From: Burkholderiales bacterium RIFCSPHIGHO2_01_FULL_63_240
Lineage (GTDB): Bacteria > Pseudomonadota > Gammaproteobacteria > Burkholderiales > Burkholderiaceae_C
Reading direction: 5' to 3'
Assembly (NCBI GenBank): GCA_001770725.1
Contig: MERU01000002.1
Location: 62,001-126,000, forward strand
DNA length: 64,000 bases
Part shown: positions 8,853 to 16,722 of the stretch, piece by piece
Layout: each line of letters begins with the position of its first letter
How positions within the stretch are numbered: the first letter of the stretch is position 1
The notes under the pieces: model-generated
Database searches by the model: none
What the model saw: only the letters and a program-made list of their open reading frames with translations
What the model was told of the DNA's origin: nothing
Position numbers and translations under genes: made by a program

Positions 8853-10019
8853 ATGACCACACCTGTGTCCAAGCGTTCCGTGCTCAAACTGGCGGGCCTG
8901 GCGGCCCTGACCGCCACCGCTGCCCTCGTGGGCTGCGGCAAGAAGGAAGCCGCCCCCGAGGCCGCTTCCGCCGCGTCCGAAGCCCCGGCGTCCGCCGCTG
9001 CCGTGGCCGCCGCCCCGCTGAAGATCGCTTTCGCCTACGTCGGCCCGGTCGGCGACGCGGGCTGGACCTACGCCCACAACCAGGGCCGCCTGGCCGTCGA
9101 GAAGGAATTCGGCGACAAGGTCGTCACCTCCTTCGTGGAGAAGGTGCCCGAGGGCCCCGAGGCCGAGCGCGTGATCCGTGACCTGGTGGCCCAGGGCAAC
9201 ACGCTGATCTTCGGCACCACCTTCGGCTACATGGAGCCCATGCTCAAGGTCGCCGCCGACAACCCGAACGTCAAGTTCGAGCACGGCACCGGCTACAAGA
9301 CGGCCGCCAACATGCGCACCTACGACTCGCGCACCTATGAAGGCGCCTACATGGCGGGTGTCATCGCGGGCAGCATGACCAAGACCAACACCCTGGGCGT
9401 GGTGGGCTCGATCCCCATCCCCGAGGTGATCCGCAACATCAACTCCTTCACCCTGGGCGCGCAAAGCGTGAACCCCAAGATCAAGACCAAGGTGGTCTGG
9501 GTCAACGCCTGGTTCGACCCCCCGAAGGAAAGCGAAGGCGCGCAGAGCCTGCTGAACCAGGGCGCCGACGTGCTGTTCCAGAACACCGACTCGGCCGCCG
9601 TGCTGCAGACGGCCGAGAAGGCCGGCAAGTTCGCCTTCGGCTGGGACTCGGACATGAGCGCCTTCGGCCCGAAGGCCCACCTGGCATCGGCCGTCATCAA
9701 CTGGGGCCCGTACTACATCAAGGCCACCAAGGAAGCCCTGGACGGCTCCTGGCAGACCGGTGGCGCCTGGTGGGGTGTCAAGGAAGGCGCCATCGACCTG
9801 GTCTCCGTGTCCGACGCCGTGCCGGCCGAAGTCAAGGCCAAGGTCGACACCGTCAAGGCCGGCCTCAAGGACGGCAGCTTCGTGATCTGGAAGGGCCCGA
9901 TCGTTGATCAGAAGGGCAAGGAAGTGCTGGCGAAGGACGCTGTCGCCGACGACAAGTTCCTGGGCGGCGTGAACTTCTACGTCAAGGGCGTGGAAGGCTC
10001 GATCCCGTCGTCCAAGTGA
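8853..10019 (+). CDS. BMP-family substrate-binding lipoprotein
   Basis: A 388-residue periplasmic binding protein of the BMP/PnrA family. The N-terminus has a signal peptide ending in a lipobox (LVGC, Cys28), followed by an Ala/Glu-rich linker to about residue 52 and then the binding fold (KIAFAYVGPVGDAGWTYAHN). The conserved GWDSDMSAFGPKAHL segment near residue 270 is characteristic. The open frame continues upstream, but the ATG at 8853 has GGAG seven bases before it and directly starts the signal peptide. PnrA-type proteins bind purine nucleosides. With xdh next door the likely cargo is a purine, though several BMP proteins in Burkholderiales have unknown ligands. Confidence 0.93.
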   Translation: MTTPVSKRSVLKLAGLAALTATAALVGCGKKEAAPEAASAASEAPASAAAVAAAPLKIAFAYVGPVGDAGWTYAHNQGRLAVEKEFGDKVVTSFVEKVPEGPEAERVIRDLVAQGNTLIFGTTFGYMEPMLKVAADNPNVKFEHGTGYKTAANMRTYDSRTYEGAYMAGVIAGSMTKTNTLGVVGSIPIPEVIRNINSFTLGAQSVNPKIKTKVVWVNAWFDPPKESEGAQSLLNQGADVLFQNTDSAAVLQTAEKAGKFAFGWDSDMSAFGPKAHLASAVINWGPYYIKATKEALDGSWQTGGAWWGVKEGAIDLVSVSDAVPAEVKAKVDTVKAGLKDGSFVIWKGPIVDQKGKEVLAKDAVADDKFLGGVNFYVKGVEGSIPSSK

Positions 10020-10076
10020 TGCCGATCTGATCGAGCAGGCCTGGCAAGGTCTGACAAGGCCTGAAAAGGCTGGCAA

Positions 10077-10125
10077 GGGGCGGGGAGGCGCAGTCCGTGA
10101 CGGATTGCGGCCCCGCCCCGTTTCA
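10077..10125 (+). terminator. Strong rho-independent terminator after the BMP importer
   Basis: A nine-base GC stem, GGGGCGGGG pairing with CCCCGCCCC, with a second internal stem (TCCGT/ACGGA flanked by CGCA/TGCG), followed by GTTTCATT. It ends the importer operon 57 bases after the lipoprotein stop and separates it from the indolepyruvate oxidoreductase gene. Confidence 0.8.
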
Positions 10126-10307
10126 TTGGGGCCTCAAGCGCCGAACTGCGCGACTTCGACCCCGTGAAACCTCGGGATGGCACCCGAGGGCATCGGCCTA
10201 AACTGGGGCTCATCAAGGGTTTCGGCCGCGCGCCGCACCGACGAGCCACAAGCTCCGCCGCCCAGGTCCTTCGACCGTGCCGCGCGACCGCCACCAGGAG
10301 GTCGTCG

Positions 10308-13300
10308 ATGAACGCGCCACTGCCCCCGCAGGTGCTCCAGGCCCTCGCTTCGCTGTCCCTGGAGGACAAGTACACGCTCGAGCGCGGCAGCGCCTTCATG
10401 AGCGGCATCCAGGCCCTGGTGCGGCTGCCCATCCTGCAGCACACGCGCGACGCCCTGGCGGGCCTGAACACCGCCGGCTTCATCAGCGGCTACCGCGGCT
10501 CGCCCCTGGGTGGTTACGACCAGGCGCTGTGGAAGGCCCGCGAGCACCTGGCCAAACACCACATCGTCTTCCAGCCCGGCGTCAACGAGGAACTGGGCGC
10601 CACGGCCGTGTGGGGCACGCAGCAGCTCGCGCTCACCCCGGGCCCGCAGCGCTTCGACGGCGTCTTCGGCATCTGGTATGGCAAAGGCCCGGGCGTGGAC
10701 CGCTGTGGCGACGTCTTCAAGCACGCCAACATGGCTGGCACCTCGCAACATGGCGGCGTGGTGGCCGTGGCCGGCGACGACCACGTGGCCAAGAGCTCGT
10801 CATTGGCGCACCAGAGCGACCACATCTTCAAGGCCTGCGGCCTGCCGGTGTTCTTCCCGAGCAATGTGCAGGAGATCCTGGACCTGGGCCTGCACGCCTT
10901 CGCGATGAGCCGCTTCTCGGGCCTGTGGACCTCGCTGAAAACCATCCAGGAGGTGGTGGAGTCGTCGACCACGGTGTCGGTGGACCCGGACCGGGTCAAC
11001 ATCGTCCTGCCGACCGATTTCGACATGCCCGAAGGTGGGCTGCACATCCGCTGGCCCGACGCACCGCTGGCCCAGGAAGCCCGGTTGATGGACCACAAGT
11101 GGTACGCCGCGCTGGCCTATGTGCGCGCCAACCGGCTCAACCACACGGTGCTGGGCAGTGACGGTGCGCGGTTGGGCATCATGGCCAGCGGCAAGGCCTG
11201 GAACGACCTGCGCCAGGCCCTGCACGACCTGGGCCTGGACGACGAGGCTTGCCGCGCGCTGAAGCTGCGCCTGCACAAAGTGGCCGTGGTCTGGCCGCTG
11301 GATGCGGTGATCACGCGCGAGTTCGCGCAAGGGCTGCAGGAGATCCTGGTCGTCGAAGAAAAGCGCCAGATGATCGAGTACCAGCTCAAGGAAGAGCTCT
11401 ACAACTGGCGCGAAGACGTGCGCCCCAACGTGCTGGGCAAGTTCACCGAGACCGATGGCGACCAGAGCGGTGGCGAGTGGTCGCACCCGCACCCGGCCAG
11501 CCGCTGGCTGCTGCGCGCGCAGGCCGACCTGAACCCGGCGCTGATTGCCAAGGCCGTGGCGCAACGGCTGGACAAGCTCGGCCTGCTGGCCGAGGCCCCG
11601 TCGCACCTGCGCGAGCGCATCGCCGAGCGCCTGCGCGTGATCGAGGACAAGGAGCGTTCGCTGACGCGCACCGCGGCCGGCCCGGAGCGCGCGCCCTGGT
11701 TCTGCAGCGGCTGCCCGCACAACACCTCCACCCGCGTGCCCGACGGCTCGCGCGCGATGGCGGGCATCGGCTGCCACTACATGGCGCAGTGGATGGACCG
11801 CAGCACGGGCCTGGTCTCGCAGATGGGGGGAGAAGGCGTGGCCTGGGTGGGGCAGGCGCCTTTCACCGATGAAAAGCACGTTTTCGTCAACCTGGGCGAT
11901 GGCACTTACTTCCACTCGGGCGTGCTGGCCATCCGTCAGTCGGTGGCCGCGAAGGTCAACATCACCTACAAGGTCCTGTACAACGACGCGGTGGCGATGA
12001 CCGGAGGCCAGCCCATCGACGGCAACCTGTCCGTGCCCGCCATGACCCGCGAATTGCATGCGGAAGGCGTGCGCCGCATCGTGGTGGTGACCGACGACCG
12101 CAGCCGCTACGCCGATGTGCACGACCTGGCCCCCGGTGTGGACCTCTTCCATCGCGATGACCTCGACCGCGTGCAGCGCGAACTGCGTGAGACCGAAGGC
12201 TGCACGGTGCTGATCTACGACCAGACCTGCGCCACCGAGAAGCGCCGCCGTCGCAAGCGCGGCAGCCTGCCGGCGGTCACCACCCGCGTCGTGATCAACG
12301 AAGAGGTGTGTGAAGGCTGCGGCGACTGCACCGTTCAGTCCAACTGCCTGAGCATCGAGCCCGTGGACACACCGCTGGGCCGCAAGCGCCGCATCAACCA
12401 GAGCAGCTGCAACCAGGACCTGTCGTGCCTCAAGGGCTTTTGTCCCAGCCTGGTCACCGTTGAAGGCGGTCAGCTCAAGGGTGCCAAGCCCCAGCCGGGC
12501 ACGCCCGACGTGCGCAAGCTGCCACCCGTGCCCGATCCCACCTTGCCTGATGCCACCAGCGCCTGGGGCATCGTGGTCGCCGGCATCGGGGGCACGGGCG
12601 TCATCACCATCGGGCAGTTGCTGGGCATGGCCGCGCACATCGAAGGCCGGGGCGTGGTCGCGCAAGAGGCCGCCGGGCTGGCGCAAAAGGGCGGCGCCAC
12701 CTGGAGCCATGTGCAGATCGCCAACCGGCCCGAAGCCATCCACACCACCAAGGTGGGCACCGCCGAGGCCGACCTGGTCATGGCCTGCGACCCCATCGTC
12801 GCGGCCTTGCCGGCCACGCTGAGCGTCATGCGCCATGGTCGCACCCGCATCGCGCTGAACACGCATCACACGCCCACGGCCGCGGTGGTGGCCTCGCCCG
12901 ACTGGCACTACCCGTCGGGCCAGTGCGACCACGTGCTGGCCGACGCCGTGGGCGCCGAGGCCATCAAGCGTTTCGACAGCGTGGCCCTGGCCGAGAAGCT
13001 GCTGGGCGATGCCATCTACGCCAACCCGATGATGCTGGGCTTTGCCTGGCAGATGGGCTGGGTGCCGCTGAGCGGGCATGCGCTGCGCCGTGCCATCGAG
13101 CTCAATGGCGTGCAGGTGGCGCGCAACCTGACCGCCTTCGAGTGGGGCAGGCAGGTGGCGCACGACCCGGTGCGCGTGGCCCGGCTGACGACACCGGCGC
13201 AACCCGTGCAATGGGTGCCGGGGGGCGGCAAGTCGGCGTGGCGCGGCAGCTCGGCGCTGAGCGACCCCGCGGCCGAGCTGGCCGACCTGGTGGCCCACCG

Positions 13301-13925
13301 CATGGCGTGGCTGACCGACTACCAGGACGAGGCCCTGGCGGGGCGTTACAAGGCCTGGGTCGATCGCGTGCGGGCCGCAGAAGAATCGATGGGCGCGGGG
13401 GCTGGCTTGCGGCTGAGCCTGGCCGTGGCCCGTCAGCTGTTCCGCCTGATGGCGATCAAGGACGAGTACGAGGTGGCGCGTTTGTTGACGTCCGAGCGCT
13501 TCCGCCAGCAACTCGATGCGCAGTTCGAGGGCGACTGGCGCATGGTGTTTCACCTGGCCCCGCCGGCCTTGGGCGAGGCGTCAGGCAAGGAGCGAGGTGT
13601 TGGCCAACGCGCGGCCAAGCGGGCCTTCGGCGAGGCCTGGCTGCCGGTGCTGCGGGGCCTGTCCAAGGCGCGCCGCTGGCGCAACACCTGGCTGGACCCC
13701 TTGCGCTGGAGCACCACGCGCCGCGAGGAGGTGGCCACGCTGCGCGAATACGAGGCCCTGATCGGGCAATTGCTGGAGCGGCTGAGCGCAGGCAACCACA
13801 CCGAGGCCTGCGAGCTGGCGGAGTCGGCCGAGGCCATCCGCGGCTTCGGCCCGGTGAGGGCGGCGAACGCGGCGCCCGTGAGGGCGCGCTGGGCTCACTG
13901 GTTCTTGCTGCAGTCCAGGCCGTAG
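10308..13925 (+). CDS. Indolepyruvate ferredoxin oxidoreductase, fused IorA/IorB type
   Basis: A 1205-residue cytoplasmic enzyme that oxidatively decarboxylates aryl-2-oxo acids to acyl-CoA with ferredoxin as acceptor. Domain order: pyrimidine-binding TPP domain at the N-terminus (GYRGSPLGGYDQAL), TPP-binding domain near residue 530 (LGDGTYFHSGVLAIRQS), a ferredoxin-like insert near residues 668-712 with two cysteine clusters (CEGCGDCTVQSNC; CNQDLSCLKGFC), then the gamma domain (VAGIGGTGVITIGQLLG). The start at 10308 is set by AGGAGG six bases upstream; the frame is open from 10164. The length matches the fused proteobacterial family. Its end overlaps the convergent DUF2314 gene by 31 bases. 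Confidence 0.93.
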   Translation: MNAPLPPQVLQALASLSLEDKYTLERGSAFMSGIQALVRLPILQHTRDALAGLNTAGFISGYRGSPLGGYDQALWKAREHLAKHHIVFQPGVNEELGATAVWGTQQLALTPGPQRFDGVFGIWYGKGPGVDRCGDVFKHANMAGTSQHGGVVAVAGDDHVAKSSSLAHQSDHIFKACGLPVFFPSNVQEILDLGLHAFAMSRFSGLWTSLKTIQEVVESSTTVSVDPDRVNIVLPTDFDMPEGGLHIRWPDAPLAQEARLMDHKWYAALAYVRANRLNHTVLGSDGARLGIMASGKAWNDLRQALHDLGLDDEACRALKLRLHKVAVVWPLDAVITREFAQGLQEILVVEEKRQMIEYQLKEELYNWREDVRPNVLGKFTETDGDQSGGEWSHPHPASRWLLRAQADLNPALIAKAVAQRLDKLGLLAEAPSHLRERIAERLRVIEDKERSLTRTAAGPERAPWFCSGCPHNTSTRVPDGSRAMAGIGCHYMAQWMDRSTGLVSQMGGEGVAWVGQAPFTDEKHVFVNLGDGTYFHSGVLAIRQSVAAKVNITYKVLYNDAVAMTGGQPIDGNLSVPAMTRELHAEGVRRIVVVTDDRSRYADVHDLAPGVDLFHRDDLDRVQRELRETEGCTVLIYDQTCATEKRRRRKRGSLPAVTTRVVINEEVCEGCGDCTVQSNCLSIEPVDTPLGRKRRINQSSCNQDLSCLKGFCPSLVTVEGGQLKGAKPQPGTPDVRKLPPVPDPTLPDATSAWGIVVAGIGGTGVITIGQLLGMAAHIEGRGVVAQEAAGLAQKGGATWSHVQIANRPEAIHTTKVGTAEADLVMACDPIVAALPATLSVMRHGRTRIALNTHHTPTAAVVASPDWHYPSGQCDHVLADAVGAEAIKRFDSVALAEKLLGDAIYANPMMLGFAWQMGWVPLSGHALRRAIELNGVQVARNLTAFEWGRQVAHDPVRVARLTTPAQPVQWVPGGGKSAWRGSSALSDPAAELADLVAHRMAWLTDYQDEALAGRYKAWVDRVRAAEESMGAGAGLRLSLAVARQLFRLMAIKDEYEVARLLTSERFRQQLDAQFEGDWRMVFHLAPPALGEASGKERGVGQRAAKRAFGEAWLPVLRGLSKARRWRNTWLDPLRWSTTRREEVATLREYEALIGQLLERLSAGNHTEACELAESAEAIRGFGPVRAANAAPVRARWAHWFLLQSRP

Positions 13926-14479
13926 GCCTTCTTCAGCGCCTCGACCTCGGCCGCAGGGGCCTTGGTGAGCTGCGCGCAGGTGGTGAAGTTGCCGTGCATG
14001 CGGCGGGCCTTGATCTCGAAGTAGGTCCAGTCGACGATGTCTGCGCGCTTGAAGCTCACTTGAGCGCCGATGGTCAGCTTCTTGAGGCGGCTGGGCATGC
14101 TGTTGGTCTTGCCCTTGTAGCCGTTGCCATCCTTCTCGAAGGGATGGATCCAGACGTACTCCGTCACCTTGCCTTCGCTCAAGCGGACACGCACGGATTC
14201 GACATCGATGTTGGGGTCGTTGGAGGCGTGGACCTTCAGAAAATCGTCCAGCGAAGCTTGGGCTTTCTTGAAAGCGGCCTTCACGGCCGGGTCCTGGTCG
14301 TTGAGTTCGACCACTTCCTGGGCTTCATCGGTTGTTTTCTCGGCCTTTTTCTGAACGGGCGCAGGCTTTGTGGCCGCTGCGGGCTGGGCGTGCGCCAGCC
14401 CCATGGAAAAGGCGGTCAAGCCGCAGATCAGGGCCAGCGAGGTGGTTCGAACGAGGTTCGGCATGCGGGCAAAAGGCAT
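13895..14479 (-). CDS. Secreted DUF2314-domain protein
   Basis: A 194-residue protein with a cleavable-looking signal peptide (TSLALICGLTAFSMGLAHAQ, probable cut after AHA near residue 31), an Ala/Pro/Lys-rich linker, and a C-terminal DUF2314/YegJ-like domain from about residue 65 (FKKAQASLDDFLKVH; EYVWIHPFEKDGNGYKG). The biochemical role of this domain is not known. ATG could also be five codons later at 14464; neither has a clear ribosome site. It converges with the upstream oxidoreductase gene and overlaps it by 31 bases. Confidence 0.8.
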   Translation of the reverse strand: MPFARMPNLVRTTSLALICGLTAFSMGLAHAQPAAATKPAPVQKKAEKTTDEAQEVVELNDQDPAVKAAFKKAQASLDDFLKVHASNDPNIDVESVRVRLSEGKVTEYVWIHPFEKDGNGYKGKTNSMPSRLKKLTIGAQVSFKRADIVDWTYFEIKARRMHGNFTTCAQLTKAPAAEVEALKKAYGLDCSKNQ

Positions 14480-14668
14480 CTTTGGTGGCAGCAGAGTCGG
14501 ACACGTTTGAGCTCGGTGCGCAAGGCACCGGGGCGCAGGCCAAGTGTGCGCGAATTTCGGCCGACGGCGGCGCGCACTTTTTCCCGAAACCCCCGCATGA
14601 CCCCCGCATGCGTGGCGGGGGAGACCCTGTCAACCAGGCGACTCAGGGTTTTCAGGTAAGGTGAGGCG

Positions 14669-15715
14669 ATGTCCCTGGCTGCCTTGTCTTCCCCGATGTC
14701 CGCGCTGACCCGCGACCGCCGCACGCAGGGACTGCTCTGCGCCCTGGCCGGTGCGGTGGCGTTTTCCGGCAAAGCCATCGTGGCCAAGCTGATGTACCGC
14801 CACGGGGCCGATGCGTTCTCCGTGGTGGGCCTGCGCATGGCCATGGCCTTGCCGATGTTCATGCTGATGGCCTGGTGGGCAGGCCGCAGTGCCGGTGCCG
14901 CTGGCCACCAGCCCCTGAGCCGCCGGCAGCTCTGGCAAGTGGTCGGCCTGGGGTTCACGGGCTACTACCTGGCCAGCACGCTCGACTTCCTGGGGCTGCA
15001 ATACATCAGCGCCAGCCTGGAGCGCGCGATCCTCTACCTGAACCCGAGCCTGGTGCTGCTGCTGTCGGTGTTCTTGCTGGGACAGCGCTTGCGTTGGACG
15101 CAGCTGATCGCTTTGCTGATCAGCTATGCCGGTGTGCTGGTGGTCTTCCTGCACGACTGGGACGTGGCCCACCTGGTGTCGGAGTCGTCGACGGTGCTCG
15201 ACGCGCGCTCGGCCGTGGCGATGGGCAGCGTGCTCGTCTTCCTGAGCGCCTTGTCCTATGCCATCTACCTCATGGGCAGCGGACAGCTTGTTCAGCAGCT
15301 CGGCTCCATGCGGCTGGTGGGGGTTGCATCGTGCGCGGCGTGCGTGATGTGCCTGGTGCAGTGGGGGGTGGTGCACGCCGCGAGCGAAGGCCGCCTGGGT
15401 GGCCTGGCGCACCTGCCGTGGCAGGTGTGGGCGCTGTCGGCCCTCAACGCCACGGCCTGCACGGTGGTGCCGGTCTGGCTGGTCATGCGGGGCGTGCAGA
15501 TGCTGGGGGCTTCTGTGGCGGCTCAGGTCGGCATGGTCGGGCCGCTGTCGACCATCTGGCTGGCGTCGTGGTTCCTGGACGAGCCGGTGAGCCTTCGCCT
15601 GATGCTTGGCACGGGCACGGTGCTGCTGGGCATCCTGGTGCTGTCGCGCATGAACCGACAACCGCCGCCGCCCCAGGCTCAGGCGGTGGTCGAGCCCGAG
15701 GGCAGCCGGGACTGA
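14669..15715 (+). CDS. EamA/DMT-family inner-membrane permease
   Basis: A 348-residue drug/metabolite transporter-type protein with about ten hydrophobic helices in two EamA repeats (roughly residues 20-160 and 185-335). Family-typical features are AFSGKAIVAKLMYRHGADAF in repeat one and GASVAAQVGMVGPLSTIWLA in repeat two. GGTGAGG lies just before the ATG. Such proteins export metabolites or amino acids; the cargo cannot be inferred. Its 3' end overlaps the convergent ybiB gene by 37 bases. Confidence 0.88.
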   Translation: MSLAALSSPMSALTRDRRTQGLLCALAGAVAFSGKAIVAKLMYRHGADAFSVVGLRMAMALPMFMLMAWWAGRSAGAAGHQPLSRRQLWQVVGLGFTGYYLASTLDFLGLQYISASLERAILYLNPSLVLLLSVFLLGQRLRWTQLIALLISYAGVLVVFLHDWDVAHLVSESSTVLDARSAVAMGSVLVFLSALSYAIYLMGSGQLVQQLGSMRLVGVASCAACVMCLVQWGVVHAASEGRLGGLAHLPWQVWALSALNATACTVVPVWLVMRGVQMLGASVAAQVGMVGPLSTIWLASWFLDEPVSLRLMLGTGTVLLGILVLSRMNRQPPPPQAQAVVEPEGSRD

Positions 15716-16686
15716 AGGCTGGACAGGGCCTGGGCCAGGCAGTCGGCCTGCGCCTCGATGGCCGCAGGCAGCCGCTGCGGATCGTTGCGAACCGACTCGA
15801 TCCAGCTGGCCGTGACGGCGGCCTCGCGGCCTTCGGGCAGCTCAGGCAGGGACACCAGCACGCCTTCGACGGGTGCCCGGCTGAGCGCGTCCTGCCTTTG
15901 CCCGCCCAGGAAGACGTCAAAGCGTGGCTGTCGGCGTGCGTCGGCCACCGGCTCGCCCTCGGTGCCTCGCATCAACAGCGCGCTGGCTCCGCTGAGCGAG
16001 ATGAAGCCAGCGAGCGATTCGCCGTATTCGGGGTGCGTGTGGTTGATGACGCGCAGGCGGGGCAGGGCGCAGGCGTTAGAGCCTGCGCCATCAGGTGTGG
16101 CCACCGCGAACGGGTCCAGCAGCTTGACGATGGTGTGCGCCGGGTTGCGCAGGCCCACCGTCCAGCGCACGGCCAGCAGGCGCGCCACGCTGGGGCACAG
16201 GTCTGCGATGTCGATGAAGGCGGGCTGCCCGGCCTGCCAGCAGGCGGCCAGTTGCGTGGCGTCCTTCACCCGAGGCCAGCCGCCCGCGGCAAACACCTGC
16301 GACGAGGTGACGCGCGTCGGGTCCTCCGACGGTCCGTGCACCAGCACACCGACGCCGCGGCGGGCCAGTGCCCAGGCCAGCAGTGGCGTCAGGTTGGGCA
16401 GCTTGCGCGAGCCGTTGTACGAGGGCAGCAGCACGAACCCGCCAGGCGCGGCAGGCAGGGCGGGGCGCAGGTCGATGCAGCGCTCGGTGGTGGCCTGCAG
16501 GAAGCCGATGAGCTCGTCCGGTGTTTCGCCCTTGATGCGCATGGCCAGGCAGAAGGCGCCGATTTCCAGGTCGGTGACCTGGCCGTCCAGCACCTGCGAC
16601 ATCAGGTCGTGCGCCTGTTCACGAGAAAGGGGGCGGGCGCCATCCTTGCCCCGGCCAATGACCTTGATGTATGCGGCGATGCCCAT
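15679..16686 (-). CDS. ybiB: YbiB-like protein (glycosyltransferase family 3 fold)
   Basis: A 335-residue protein related to anthranilate phosphoribosyltransferase. The N-terminal helical domain covers about residues 1-75 (LSREQAHDLMSQVLDGQVTD), followed by the GT3 fold. The catalytic phosphoribosyl motif is not conserved, as in E. coli YbiB, which binds nucleic acid in a LexA-linked regulon. It begins 36 bases after the nasA stop on the same strand, so it is probably the last gene of the nitrate-assimilation transcript. Why it travels with nitrate reductase is not known. Confidence 0.87.
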   Translation of the reverse strand: MGIAAYIKVIGRGKDGARPLSREQAHDLMSQVLDGQVTDLEIGAFCLAMRIKGETPDELIGFLQATTERCIDLRPALPAAPGGFVLLPSYNGSRKLPNLTPLLAWALARRGVGVLVHGPSEDPTRVTSSQVFAAGGWPRVKDATQLAACWQAGQPAFIDIADLCPSVARLLAVRWTVGLRNPAHTIVKLLDPFAVATPDGAGSNACALPRLRVINHTHPEYGESLAGFISLSGASALLMRGTEGEPVADARRQPRFDVFLGGQRQDALSRAPVEGVLVSLPELPEGREAAVTASWIESVRNDPQRLPAAIEAQADCLAQALSSLQSRLPSGSTTA

Positions 16687-16722
16687 GGTGACCCGAGCTG
16701 CGTTGAAAGCCGGATTATCCGG

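Noticed and set aside
10800-13553. A 917-codon minus-strand frame opposite the indolepyruvate oxidoreductase
   Set aside because: No recognisable domain; the sense strand has all expected motifs.
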